Positions 8,106 to 17,298 are shown, counted from the stretch's first letter. The stretch: 33,420 nt of DNA from Flavobacteriales bacterium (GCA_002714185.1 PAWM01000012.1:35834-69253), one strand, 5' to 3'. Program-made: numbers and translations. The notes: generated from the sequence alone by a model not told the origin.

Positions 8106-10984
8106 TTTTGATTTTTGATCATTTTGTTTAAAAGTCGTGATTTTTCAGTTTTAATTATTTCTCTATGTTCTAAATCTTGCTCAATAGAATAATAACACCT
8201 TCCGTCAATAAATGTTTTTTCCACCTTTGAATACATCGATAAAGGATTAGATGACCATATAACAATATCAGCATCTTTATTTTCTTTTAGACTACCCACA
8301 TACTGATCTATTTGTAACATTTTAGCAGGATTTAAAGTTACTGATTTCCAAGCCTCTTCATAAGAAACATGTCCATACTTAACTATCTTAGCAGCTTCTT
8401 GATTCAATCTCCTTCCCATTTCTGCATCATCTGAATTTATTGCAGTATTGACACCAGCATCTATTAATAAAGCTGCATTATAAGGTATTGCATCATTTAC
8501 TTCATATTTATATGCCCACCAATCAGAAAAAGTCGAAGCATTTGCTCCATGTAATTTTAATTGCCCTGCTACTTTATAACCTTCTAGTATATGTGTAAAA
8601 GTATTAATCTTAAAATTAAATTGATTAGCGATGTCCATTAACATTAGAATTTCTGACTGAACATACGAATGACAAGTAACTAATCGTTTTCCATCCATAA
8701 TTTCTACTAAAGCATCTAGTTCTAAATTTTTTCTAGGTTTTTGAAGCTTTTTATTTTTTCTATATGCTTGATTATTTTCTTTATATTCTTTTGCTCGTAC
8801 AAATGCATCATATATTATTTGCTCAACCCCCATTCTTGTTTGAGGAAATCTAGTTCTATATTGACTACCCCAATTTGATTGTTTGACATTTTCACCAAGA
8901 GCAAACTTAATGAATGGTTTTGCTAAATGATACTTTAAATTTTCAGCCGACTGACCCCATCGTAATTTAATTATTGCTGATTGACCACCAATCGGATTTG
9001 CTGACCCATGTAATAATTGAGCAATTGTTACACCCCCCGCTAACTGCCTATATATATTTATATCATCCGAATTAATCACATCACCAATCCTAACTTCTGA
9101 TGTTACGGCTTGTGTTCCTTCATTAACACCTCGACTTATAGCAATATGAGAATGCTCATCTATAATACCAGAAGTAATATGTTTATTGGAAGCATCGATT
9201 AAGACAACATTTGAAGGTGATTTGAAAATATTTAAATTTATTTTTTCACCTACCGCAAGAATTTTTCCGTCTTGTATAGCAACATCACAATTCTCAACAA
9301 TACCAGCTTCTTCATTCGTCCATACAGTAGCATTTATAAATAAAATTGATTGCTGAATAGGATTAGATTGAAGACCATAAGCCATATTTGGATATAGTAT
9401 TTTACTATGTGTTGAAATTGAATCGGGATTAGAAGGAGATAATTTATTATCTGTACTAAATTTTACTAGCTGCCATGTATTCCAATGACCTAAGGAATCA
9501 TATAACTCACCATAAATTAAAGAATCCGAAAAAGTACCATTAAAAAAAATACCATTTTTAATAAAGGATATTTGTTTATTAAATAATTTGATATTATCAA
9601 TACTCTCTTTTTTTGAGGTGTCAGCTTGAGCACATATTTTATTATTTTTTACAAAAAAACTAATCTCGTTTCCTTTATTTCCATCAATAAAAAAATTATA
9701 TTTTCCTATAAGTTTTTGAATGTTTTTATTATTCACCACAAACTTTTTACCATTTATCCAATTCTCATATATGAGAAAATTGTTTGAAAAAAGATCACCA
9801 CTAAAAATTAAAAAATTAGCTTTTTTACCCTTTTCTAAAGATCCTGTCTGATTATAGACATTTAAAAAATTAGCTGGGTTATAAGTCAGTGACTTTAATA
9901 TTTCATTTTTATTCACACCTGTAGAAATTATAGTTTTCAGGTTTTTATAAAAATCTGAAAAAGAGTCTAACCCATCTAAGGTTAATGCAACATCGATACC
10001 ATGATTAACTAAGATTGAAAAATTATATGGAGCTGTTTCTGCATGTTTTAATGAAGCTAAAGAAATATTTAAATTTTCATAAGGATCAGTATTAATTTTA
10101 AGCTTATCGAAATTAATAGGGACAATTAATGGAATATCTAAATTTTTTAATTCTTCAACTCTCTTATATTCATCTCCGTTAGTTTTAATTATATATTTTT
10201 CTTTGAATTCATTGGCGATTTTATTTGCTCTAAAAATTGATTGGTAATTACTGACTTCAAAAATTTTTGGCAAATCTCTTTTTATATTAAATGCTCTTAA
10301 AGAATTATTATAAATATGTTTTTGACCATCATACCAATCAGCATCATAATATGCCTGTCTTATAAGAGCAATTGACCCCATTAAGGAACTTGGATATTTT
10401 GTCTTTGATGCTCCTTTATTAAATGACAAACAAAGTGCAGATTGATCAATTATTACTGAAGAATGTGGCTTGTCATAAGATAATGAAACTAAAGTTGAAG
10501 AACCTCTTATAATACCATCCTTATTCAAAGAATTAACAATACCAAAACCATTTTTGATAAAACTTTCTGCTTTATTTAAATCAATTTCAAAATTATTTAT
10601 GGCATTAAATTCAGTATTAAGTGCTGAATTCCATGAAGATAATTCTATATCAGAAAAATTAGTTTTTTGACCATAATCGGTGTATATATCTATAAAAGAC
10701 GGACAAATTTTATATCCATTTAAATCAATAATTTTAGCATCATTTGGAATTTTAATATTGGACCCTACTTTAAGAATTCTATCATTTTTTATTAATAATG
10801 TAGCATTACTAATAATCTTATTATAATCGATATAAATATCTGCATTAATAAATGCATAAGTAATTTGATTAGTTGAACGAACTCCATTAATTGGAAAATT
10901 ATCTTGAGCATAAGATGTTAATGGTAACATCAATATAAAATAAAGAAAAAAAAATTTAATTATATGTTTACATGAATCAAGCAT
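8102..10984 (-). CDS. Two-domain amidohydrolase, exported; only the C-terminal half has metal ligands
   Basis: This 960-residue protein starts with a signal peptide ending TSYAQ. It holds two amidohydrolase-like halves. The N-terminal half (about 40-430) has the flanking sandwich (INADIYIDYNKI, IDLNGYKICPSFID) and the closing GSLEKGKKANFLIF, but reads DIYTDYG where HxH is expected, so it is probably inactive. The C-terminal half (about 545-930) carries DEHSH (H611, H613), CHSY (H772), FTHILEGYKVAG (H798) and INSDDAEMG (D852), the expected ligand order of the superfamily, and GSLKENKDADIVIW at its end. The linker (440-540) is of unknown fold. It is the first gene of a tightly coupled operon with the 431-residue paralogue. 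It probably hydrolyses a C-N bond in the periplasm; the substrate is not identifiable here. Confidence 0.82.
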   Translation of the reverse strand: MLDSCKHIIKFFFLYFILMLPLTSYAQDNFPINGVRSTNQITYAFINADIYIDYNKIISNATLLIKNDRILKVGSNIKIPNDAKIIDLNGYKICPSFIDIYTDYGQKTNFSDIELSSWNSALNTEFNAINNFEIDLNKAESFIKNGFGIVNSLNKDGIIRGSSTLVSLSYDKPHSSVIIDQSALCLSFNKGASKTKYPSSLMGSIALIRQAYYDADWYDGQKHIYNNSLRAFNIKRDLPKIFEVSNYQSIFRANKIANEFKEKYIIKTNGDEYKRVEELKNLDIPLIVPINFDKLKINTDPYENLNISLASLKHAETAPYNFSILVNHGIDVALTLDGLDSFSDFYKNLKTIISTGVNKNEILKSLTYNPANFLNVYNQTGSLEKGKKANFLIFSGDLFSNNFLIYENWINGKKFVVNNKNIQKLIGKYNFFIDGNKGNEISFFVKNNKICAQADTSKKESIDNIKLFNKQISFIKNGIFFNGTFSDSLIYGELYDSLGHWNTWQLVKFSTDNKLSPSNPDSISTHSKILYPNMAYGLQSNPIQQSILFINATVWTNEEAGIVENCDVAIQDGKILAVGEKINLNIFKSPSNVVLIDASNKHITSGIIDEHSHIAISRGVNEGTQAVTSEVRIGDVINSDDINIYRQLAGGVTIAQLLHGSANPIGGQSAIIKLRWGQSAENLKYHLAKPFIKFALGENVKQSNWGSQYRTRFPQTRMGVEQIIYDAFVRAKEYKENNQAYRKNKKLQKPRKNLELDALVEIMDGKRLVTCHSYVQSEILMLMDIANQFNFKINTFTHILEGYKVAGQLKLHGANASTFSDWWAYKYEVNDAIPYNAALLIDAGVNTAINSDDAEMGRRLNQEAAKIVKYGHVSYEEAWKSVTLNPAKMLQIDQYVGSLKENKDADIVIWSSNPLSMYSKVEKTFIDGRCYYSIEQDLEHREIIKTEKSRLLNKMIKNQK

Positions 10985-11127
10985 AAATACATATTCAAAA
11001 TAATATTTACAGATTTACAAAAATAGTTAATTTATATATATTTATATAAAAAAAAAATAGTCTAAACACAAACTAATTTTAACTTTAAATTCATCATATG
11101 AAATTCAATAATTCAAAGAATTTATTT

Positions 11128-11156
11128 TTGGAATGAAGTTTTTATATTTAATTTTG
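11128..11156 (+). promoter_or_regulatory. Candidate promoter: TTG-N18-TAATTTTG
   Basis: TTG at 11128-11130 is followed after 18 bases by TAATTTTG at 11149-11156, matching both Bacteroidota promoter boxes (TTG and TAnnTTTG). The ATG of the barrel gene lies 23 bases downstream. Confidence 0.55.
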
Positions 11157-11178
11157 AGTTAATATTAAAAATAATACT

Positions 11179-11856
11179 ATGAGATATCTATTATTTGTTA
11201 CTTTAACTATGGGAATGTTATTATTTTCTGCGGGACAAAAAAGAAGTGGTTTTGGTTTTCATGCCGGAATTAATGTCACAGGTGTTTACGATAATACAAA
11301 CGGTTATTACGATGGTCTCGATCCGCTTGATGGGTATGAGGCTGGTATAAGATATAATTTAAAATTTGGTCCACTAGGTATTTGTGCTGAAGCAAATTAT
11401 AAATCTTTAAATTATAATGATCCTCCCACATTTTTATTTTTAGACGGAATGTATACATATACACCTGGTGGAACTGTCAATGTAAATTATTTATCAATTC
11501 CGGTAGTAATGAAATTATATTTAGGAGGATTTAATATTCACTTTGGAGGACAAGTCTCACAATTAATAAACGGTACAAGTTCGCCAGATGGGCTACAAGA
11601 TTTTTCATTTACTGATGACCAAAATTATGTTACACTAAATGGAGAAGAAACATGGATATGGAATGATATGGATGTTGCAGCAGTATTCGGATTTGGCATA
11701 GATAGAAAACGAGGCCTATACCTCACATTTCGTTCAACTGCATCTATAACACCCTTACTAAATACAGATGTGACAGATGCATATCTACCAGGGATAAATA
11801 TCGATAATTTTTTAAGACTGGTTTCTAATTCATTTACAGTTGGATATAAATTTTAG
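11179..11856 (+). CDS. Outer-membrane beta-barrel protein (PorT/OmpW-like small porin family)
   Basis: This 225-residue protein has a signal peptide (1-19, ending LLFSAGQ). The mature region has the pattern of the Bacteroidota OMP_b-brl families: FGFHAGINVTGVYD at the start, a glycine turn and strand pair (YEAGIRYNLKFGPLGICAEA), YLSIPVVMKLYLGGFNIHFGGQ in the centre, and a final strand ending SFTVGYKF. YLSIPxxxK is a common central motif of these barrels. It sits alone behind its own promoter and is convergent with another barrel gene, with 2 bases between the stops. It is an outer-membrane protein; no transported substrate or partner can be read from the sequence. Confidence 0.72.
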   Translation: MRYLLFVTLTMGMLLFSAGQKRSGFGFHAGINVTGVYDNTNGYYDGLDPLDGYEAGIRYNLKFGPLGICAEANYKSLNYNDPPTFLFLDGMYTYTPGGTVNVNYLSIPVVMKLYLGGFNIHFGGQVSQLINGTSSPDGLQDFSFTDDQNYVTLNGEETWIWNDMDVAAVFGFGIDRKRGLYLTFRSTASITPLLNTDVTDAYLPGINIDNFLRLVSNSFTVGYKF

Positions 11857-11858
11857 AT

Positions 11859-12509
11859 TTACAATAAAATTGCTATAGCTACATTTATCATATGTATTTT
11901 AACACTTCCATTACTAGGACTTGCAATTTGACTTGGTAAGTCTTCATTACTGGTGCCCCAATTATCTAATAAATGACGATATTGAAGATCTAGTAAAAGA
12001 TTTTTATTTACTTTATAACATAAACCTATATTGGTGAATGGGTCAAAGCGAGAATCAATCGGATTAATATTTAAATTAACTATATTTTCCTCCGGCTTTT
12101 CAGAAAAATAAATAATATTTTTTTTATTTAACATAAAATCTAAACCCATACCAAAAATAAAAGAAAATTTATCAGTTAATTCGATATCAAAATTGATATC
12201 TGCGGATACTACACTATATATTTGATCAAATTCTAGATTTGAAAATAAATCAAAATCCTCTTTTTGTGTTACAGTATAGTATCTATATACTAATTCAGGT
12301 TTAAAAATTATGACATCCGACAAAACATATCTTCCTAAGATACTTGCTTGAAACCCAGGAGAAAATGAATTTATAAAATCAAAGTCATATGAATCATTAT
12401 TGCCTGTAATTGTTGCTGTTGCTAAGCCCATTCTGACTCCAAAATTTTGAGAAACCATTATAGTAGAAAAGGTTAAAAACACTAAAAAAAAAAATTTATT
12501 TTTCAACAT
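11859..12509 (-). CDS. Outer-membrane beta-barrel protein (PorT-like)
   Basis: This 216-residue protein has a signal peptide (MLKNKFFFLVFLTFSTIMVSQ). The mature part begins FGVRMGLATATITG and contains strands such as FSPGFQASILGRYVL, FKPELVYRYYT, FSFIFGMGLDFML and LLLDLQYRHLL, with the final strand IHMINVAIAILL. This is the outline of the small Bacteroidota outer-membrane barrel families. The signal peptide is encoded partly by a T11 run that stays in frame. The start lies 14 bases upstream of the stop of the restored ABC-F frame, so the two genes would overlap and be translationally coupled if that frame is used. No substrate is predicted. Confidence 0.65.
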   Translation of the reverse strand: MLKNKFFFLVFLTFSTIMVSQNFGVRMGLATATITGNNDSYDFDFINSFSPGFQASILGRYVLSDVIIFKPELVYRYYTVTQKEDFDLFSNLEFDQIYSVVSADINFDIELTDKFSFIFGMGLDFMLNKKNIIYFSEKPEENIVNLNINPIDSRFDPFTNIGLCYKVNKNLLLDLQYRHLLDNWGTSNEDLPSQIASPSNGSVKIHMINVAIAILL

Positions 12510-12541
12510 TTTTTTTAAAAGTATTTAATTGTTCAACTAAT

Positions 12542-14446
12542 TCACCCCATTTTTTTTCCATCTCTTGTATCTTTTTTTTTTTGTGAATCATAGTTCTTAA
12601 AAAAATCTTGTTTATTTGTCAACTGCTTAAATAGGTTTGGATTAGCTAATTTCTCATCTAAATCATTTCTTGCAGTCTCCAAATTAGTAATCTCTTTTTC
12701 GATTTGACTAATTCTTTTTTCCAATTTTCTAATCATTCTATCACTTTCTTTTCTTTTTTCATATGATATTTTCTGAGAACTATCAATTTTATTATGTATA
12801 GTTTTAGTTTTATTCTTTAAGTTTAAACCCTCAAGAGTTTCTAATTCCTTCAATTTTAAAAATTCATTAATATCTCCTAAATGTTCTTTTATGCCTTTGT
12901 TTTTAAATTCATAAATTTTATTTGTTAGGCCATGTAAAAAATCTCTATCGTGTGAAATAATTATTAAAGTACCATCAAAATTGATTAGAGCTTTTTTTAA
13001 AATATCTTTAGATATTATATCTAAATGATTAGTGGGCTCATCCATAATTAAAAAATTAACCGGTGAAAGTAATAATTTACATAAAGATACTCGAGCTCTT
13101 TCACCTCCAGATAAAACAGATATTTTTTTATCTACATCATCATTAGAAAACAAAAATGACCCTAAAATATCTCTTACTTTTAATTTTGTAAATTCATTCA
13201 TAGAATCTTCAATTGTTTTTAAAACAGTTTTATCAGGATCTAAAAAATCGACTTGATTTTGAGCATAATAACCTATTTTGACATTATAGCCCAGCTCTGT
13301 TCTACCTTTAAAATCAATTACATTCACAGCTATTTTAGCAAGTGTTGTTTTACCCTCTCCATTTTTGCCCACAAATGCTATCTTTTCACCTTTATTAATT
13401 TCTAAATTAATTTGGTTTAAAACTTCTAAGTCATTATAACTTTTATAAATATTTTTCATTCTAAATGTGACCTTACCACTGTGAGGAGCAGGAGGAAATC
13501 TAAAATTTAATTTTGTATAATCTTCTTGCTCAACTTCAATAACCTCTAATTTTGATAATTTTTTAATTAAAGTTTGAGCAAATGCTGCCTTGTTTTTCTT
13601 TGCTCTAAATTTATTGATTAACATTTTTGTTTGCTCAATATATTTTTCTTGATTTTTTTTTGCTTGTAGCTGCTTTTCCTGACGATCTTTTCTTAAATCT
13701 AAATACTTGCTATAGGTTGCTTTATAATCATTAATGCTAGAAAATGCTAATTCAATTGTTCTATTTGTAATTGCATCTAGAAAATTTTTATCATGTGAAA
13801 CAAGCACAATAGCTCCAGAATAATTTTTTAACCAATCTTCCAACCATATGATTGAGACTATATCTAAATGATTTGTTGGTTCATCTAAAATTATAATATC
13901 AGGATTTTTTAATAGTATTTTTGCTAATTCCACTCTCATTCTCCAACCTCCACTAAATTCTGATGTCAGTTTATCAAAGTCTTTACTTGTAAATCCCAAA
14001 CCTTTTAAAATTCGACTAATTTTTAAATCAACATCATATCCACCCTCCATTCTTAATGACTCTTCAACAACAGATAATTCGCTTAATAAATCCATATAAG
14101 ATTTACTTTCATAATCATTTCTTATAGCAATTTCATTATTTATATCATTTAATTTTTTTTTATATAATTCTATATTGCTAAATACTTTTTTCATTTCATC
14201 AATTAAAGTATACTGATCAATAAAATCAATATCTTGTTCCAGATATCCAATAACTAAATCATTAAATCTAGAAATCTTTCCTTTATTTGGTTCCAGGTTA
14301 CTAGTTAGTAATTTTAATAAAGTTGATTTACCAGAACCATTTTTTCCAACTAAGCCGATTTTATCTCCTTTATTTATCATAAAAGAAATACCTTCAAATA
14401 TGTTTTGAGCACCAAAATAAAGAGACATGTTATCAACAGATATCAT
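12542..14446 (-). CDS. ABC-F family ATPase; C-terminal tail cut by a one-base frameshift at an A11 run
   Basis: This 634-residue soluble ABC-F protein of Uup/EttA type has two nucleotide-binding domains. Walker A sites are GLVGKNGSGKST (from 32) and FVGKNGEGKTT (from 358); signatures are SGGW (166) and SGGE (446); both Walker B segments end DEPTNHLD (188, 469). The inter-domain linker (about 240-320) is basic and helical, and residues 555-620 form a coiled coil. ABC-F proteins act on the ribosome as translation factors. The tail is odd: after FFKNYDSQKKK the frame reads DTRDGKKMG and stops. Removing one A from the A11 run at 12572-12582 instead gives KIQEMEKKWGELVEQLN and then TFKKNVEK, ending at 12496; this is a normal ABC-F coiled-coil tail and yields about 649 residues. 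The run may be a sequencing error, a recent mutation, or a slippage site. Confidence 0.9.
   Translation of the reverse strand: MISVDNMSLYFGAQNIFEGISFMINKGDKIGLVGKNGSGKSTLLKLLTSNLEPNKGKISRFNDLVIGYLEQDIDFIDQYTLIDEMKKVFSNIELYKKKLNDINNEIAIRNDYESKSYMDLLSELSVVEESLRMEGGYDVDLKISRILKGLGFTSKDFDKLTSEFSGGWRMRVELAKILLKNPDIIILDEPTNHLDIVSIIWLEDWLKNYSGAIVLVSHDKNFLDAITNRTIELAFSSINDYKATYSKYLDLRKDRQEKQLQAKKNQEKYIEQTKMLINKFRAKKNKAAFAQTLIKKLSKLEVIEVEQEDYTKLNFRFPPAPHSGKVTFRMKNIYKSYNDLEVLNQINLEINKGEKIAFVGKNGEGKTTLAKIAVNVIDFKGRTELGYNVKIGYYAQNQVDFLDPDKTVLKTIEDSMNEFTKLKVRDILGSFLFSNDDVDKKISVLSGGERARVSLCKLLLSPVNFLIMDEPTNHLDIISKDILKKALINFDGTLIIISHDRDFLHGLTNKIYEFKNKGIKEHLGDINEFLKLKELETLEGLNLKNKTKTIHNKIDSSQKISYEKRKESDRMIRKLEKRISQIEKEITNLETARNDLDEKLANPNLFKQLTNKQDFFKNYDSQKKKDTRDGKKMG
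12572..12582 (-). other. A11 homopolymer at the ABC-F frame break
   Basis: On the coding (minus) strand this is eleven consecutive A, in the context TCAC-A11-GATACAAG. A10 would keep the conserved coiled-coil tail open to the TAA at 12496-12498; A11 leads to the early TGA at 12542. Such runs are known sites of RNA polymerase slippage in AT-rich bacteria and also of sequencing error. Confidence 0.8.
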
Positions 14447-14461
14447 AAAAATATAATGGAT

Positions 14462-14965
14462 TTATATTTTTTGCCAACTGAGAATATTCCCAGCTAAATC
14501 TTCTGATATAAAAATATCATTAGTTAATGAAATGATTTCCTGCGATCCAAAAGGGGAATAATTAGGATATATATAATTATCATACCCGGAAGCTGGGGTA
14601 GTGAAAACTAACTTATTTTGACATAGATTGATTGACCAATTAGCTTGAGGGAGAGGGTCTGAGAAGCTAGAAGGTGTTGTAAGCACTTGACATGTTTTAT
14701 CGTCATTAAATATGAAATTAATTGAACTAAAAGTGTCATTTAATTCACAATCCTGATTTACAGAAATTGAAAAAATACAAGCACCATAAGAATCTTGCAT
14801 TGAAGTTAAAATCCAGTTACCCACTAGTAACGATTCTTCATAAGTTGCATATATACAATCCTCTGTTTCAATACCATAATTGCAAGCTGATGAATCGGTA
14901 CAACCTTTATCGCAGCTAACAAACGATAATAAAAAGACTACCAAAAAAAACACTAATTTTCTCAT
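14462..14965 (-). CDS. Small lipoprotein with a GCTDxxACNY motif and a lipocalin-like C-terminus
   Basis: This is a 167-residue predicted lipoprotein with lipobox FVSC (Cys 18). Directly after it comes GCTDSSACNY (21-30), the same short motif that is repeated in the large Cys-rich lipoprotein at 4751-6166. The rest (from about 45) begins LLVGNWILTS and contains a FIFNDDKTCQVLT strand and WSINLCQNKLVF, which resembles the 'GxWxLxS...' start of lipocalin-like lipoproteins in Bacteroidota. It lies 15 bases upstream of the ABC-F gene on the same strand. The lipocalin-like call is tentative and the ligand is unknown. Confidence 0.6.
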   Translation of the reverse strand: MRKLVFFLVVFLLSFVSCDKGCTDSSACNYGIETEDCIYATYEESLLVGNWILTSMQDSYGACIFSISVNQDCELNDTFSSINFIFNDDKTCQVLTTPSSFSDPLPQANWSINLCQNKLVFTTPASGYDNYIYPNYSPFGSQEIISLTNDIFISEDLAGNILSWQKI

Positions 14966-14990
14966 AAATAAAGTAATTAAATATATAAAA

Positions 14991-15239
14991 TTAATTTAAT
15001 ACATCTATGTACCCCCTATTATAAAAATCTCCGTCTAAATAACTAAAATTATGTTTATTCAATACATTTATTACAATTTTCTTCATAGCATTAGAATTAC
15101 CTGTAACTATCTTTATAGGTAAATCTTCTTGATATTTAAAAATGAAGTTTTCTACTAAAACTTCTACATCTGCATGCTTTACACCATGCAAATCTAATTT
15201 GAATTGTTTTGGAATTTTTTGTTTGAATCTTTTACTCAT
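14991..15239 (-). CDS. Small Smr-domain protein
   Basis: I chose the ATG at 15239, giving 82 residues (MSKRFKQKIPKQ...), over a TTG at 15266 that adds nine hydrophobic residues with no match to the family. The core LDLHGVKHADVEVLVENFI is the DLHG motif of Smr domains, followed by IKIVTGNSNAMKKIVINVL, in which TGNS stands where TGKG or TGxG usually occurs. Smr domains bind or cleave nucleic acids, often at stalled ribosomes or in DNA repair. This is a stand-alone minimal version. The protein is cytoplasmic and lies just upstream of a lipoprotein gene and the ABC-F ribosome factor. Confidence 0.7.
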   Translation of the reverse strand: MSKRFKQKIPKQFKLDLHGVKHADVEVLVENFIFKYQEDLPIKIVTGNSNAMKKIVINVLNKHNFSYLDGDFYNRGYIDVLN

Positions 15240-15336
15240 AATATTTAATGATAAAAACCTAAGCAAAAATTTTACAAGGATTTAATTTAAATAAAATTAT
15301 ATATTTTTAGGTTTTTATAATATATATTTATGAAAT

Positions 15337-16527
15337 ATGAATAATTCCTATATTGAAAAAATAAAGAAAATAATTAATACATCTCTTTTTAATAGAATTT
15401 TCTATTGGAAGAATACTATTATCTCCTTAAGCGAAATCAAACAATACTTAGAGCAATACAATCAAATAAACGACAAAATAGATTATTTAGAATCTGAAAT
15501 TACTAGTTTAAAAATTGATAACAAAGCAGAACTTAAGATGTCTGAAAATCTTAAAACAAAAATTAAAATCCTTGAAAATGAAAAAGAAGTTCTTTCTCCT
15601 TTAAAAATAAAAAATATAGAGCTTACAAATGAACTGAATAAAATGAAACAAGAAGAACATTCTAAAGATTCAGTCCGTGATGCGCAAATTGCTAAATATG
15701 AACAATTTGAAAATAATGCTAGAGAAAGAGAAGAGGCAATAAGAAAAAAACAAGAACAAGACTCAATACAAAAAGAAGAACTTTTAAGAAAAACATGGCA
15801 AGATCATGAGGAAAATATAAATAATACAATTAAATTAATTTGTCAAGAAGAAGCAATTACATATGTAGATGAATGGCACCATGATAAAAAACCTGATAAT
15901 GTCATCAAAATATGTAATGAATATATAGTATTTGATGCAAAAAGTCCTCTAAAAACTCATATTCTAAGCAATTTTCAAACATACATCAAAGACCAGGTAA
16001 ATAAATTGTCTAAATATGCGAGCCATAAAGATGTAAAAAATCACTTATTTTTAGTTGTGCCTGATAATACAATACATGCATTAAAAATGCTAACATATAA
16101 CGACTCAAATTACTGTGTACACATTATTTCACAACAAGCTTTACGCATAACAATGTGGTCATTAAAACAAATAGAATTATATGAATTTGCAGATAAATTA
16201 TCACCAGAAGATAGAGAAAATCTTGCAAGAGTTTTTGCTGGTTCACAAAGCTATATAAAACGAAGTATTCAAATTCATAATGATCTAAATGAAAAAGGCT
16301 TAGATTTAATTGAACAAAATATGAAGTTAATTTCAAAAGATAGTTTAAAAAGTATAAAAGAAAATGCTATAGAATTTGAAAAAGGAGATATCTTAAATGT
16401 AAGCAAACAAAATAGAGGGAAAATAATTGATTTAGATGAAGAAAATAATCGACAAAAAGAAATTAAATTTAAAGCTGAAACTAGAACAATAATAGCACCT
16501 GACAAAAAAAATATTGACACCAATTAA
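15337..16527 (+). CDS. RmuC-like coiled-coil protein with PD-(D/E)xK nuclease motif
   Basis: This 396-residue protein has a long coiled coil (about 35-165). The following globular domain shows KPDNVIKICNEYIVFDAKSP (185-204): P186-D187 and D200-x-K202 fit the PD-(D/E)xK nuclease motif in the arrangement seen in RmuC (PDVV...IDAKxxL). Further RmuC-like strands follow (HLFLVVPDNTIHALKM, VHIISQQALR). RmuC limits certain DNA rearrangements. The protein differs from classical RmuC in lacking an N-terminal membrane helix and in having a charged, low-complexity tail (330-396). It stands alone on the plus strand between a minus-strand operon and secreted-protein genes. The nuclease-fold call is good; calling it a true RmuC orthologue is less sure, and a divergent Bacteroidota-specific family is the main alternative. 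Confidence 0.6.
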   Translation: MNNSYIEKIKKIINTSLFNRIFYWKNTIISLSEIKQYLEQYNQINDKIDYLESEITSLKIDNKAELKMSENLKTKIKILENEKEVLSPLKIKNIELTNELNKMKQEEHSKDSVRDAQIAKYEQFENNAREREEAIRKKQEQDSIQKEELLRKTWQDHEENINNTIKLICQEEAITYVDEWHHDKKPDNVIKICNEYIVFDAKSPLKTHILSNFQTYIKDQVNKLSKYASHKDVKNHLFLVVPDNTIHALKMLTYNDSNYCVHIISQQALRITMWSLKQIELYEFADKLSPEDRENLARVFAGSQSYIKRSIQIHNDLNEKGLDLIEQNMKLISKDSLKSIKENAIEFEKGDILNVSKQNRGKIIDLDEENNRQKEIKFKAETRTIIAPDKKNIDTN

Positions 16528-16578
16528 TTTCGGGGAAAGTGTATATATAATACAAGGTTTTATATATTTATATGTATA

Positions 16579-17295
16579 ATGAAAAAGTTAATCTACATTT
16601 TTATATTTTATTTGATTTTAAATTCTGAATCAATAGCTCAAAATACTAGAGGTGAAATAGGTTTTTGGTCAACTTATGACTCCTGGGTTCATATGGATCC
16701 ATTTTATATTGATGAGCCAAATACTGATGTTGATAACTTTAGACCAGTAGAATATGAGCAAAGAATAACATCTCTTAATTTAGGTATATCACAAACATTG
16801 ATGAAATATAAAATTGGCTGGTTTGGAGTAGGTATTCACTTTACTAGACGATGGAGCAATAGAAAACATATCAAAGACGGTGATGCTTATTTTGAATCTG
16901 GGGCTCCAATGACCCCATATCAAACAAGAGGTGACTATATTAATTATAATACACGACTATTTTATTTTACCGATTTCGGTGGTGTAAAACCAGCAATTGG
17001 GATAGGTGGTGAATTTAAAATTGAACAAATTAGCAGTAGATTTATTTATATTGATAACCAAACCAATGCGAGTGCAAATCCATACTTTTCTATTCCGGTT
17101 GATGAACATATAGAACGGCGATTTGCTTATTATCTATTTACAGCTGTAGAATACAACCCCGTAAAACACTTTTTTATCCGACCAGAATTGAGATTATATT
17201 TTAATGAAATTGAAATTGATGAAAAAATGTTAATTAAAGATCAAACTGATGAAGCACAATTAAGGCCTATGATAACAGGTCGACTCTTTTTTTAG
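16579..17295 (+). CDS. Exported beta-rich protein, probable outer-membrane barrel; unknown family
   Basis: This 238-residue protein has a signal peptide (MKKLIYIFIFYLILNSESIAQ). The mature part shows amphipathic strands such as RITSLNLGISQTLMKY, WFGVGIHFTRRW, YNTRLFYFTDFG and FAYYLFTAVEYNP, and FFIRPELRLYFNEIEI near the end; it closes MITGRLFF, the aromatic C-terminus usual for barrel insertion. It is followed after 3 bases by another exported barrel gene on the same strand, so the two probably form an operon. No family name can be assigned from sequence reading alone. Confidence 0.6.
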   Translation: MKKLIYIFIFYLILNSESIAQNTRGEIGFWSTYDSWVHMDPFYIDEPNTDVDNFRPVEYEQRITSLNLGISQTLMKYKIGWFGVGIHFTRRWSNRKHIKDGDAYFESGAPMTPYQTRGDYINYNTRLFYFTDFGGVKPAIGIGGEFKIEQISSRFIYIDNQTNASANPYFSIPVDEHIERRFAYYLFTAVEYNPVKHFFIRPELRLYFNEIEIDEKMLIKDQTDEAQLRPMITGRLFF

Positions 17296-17298
17296 AAA

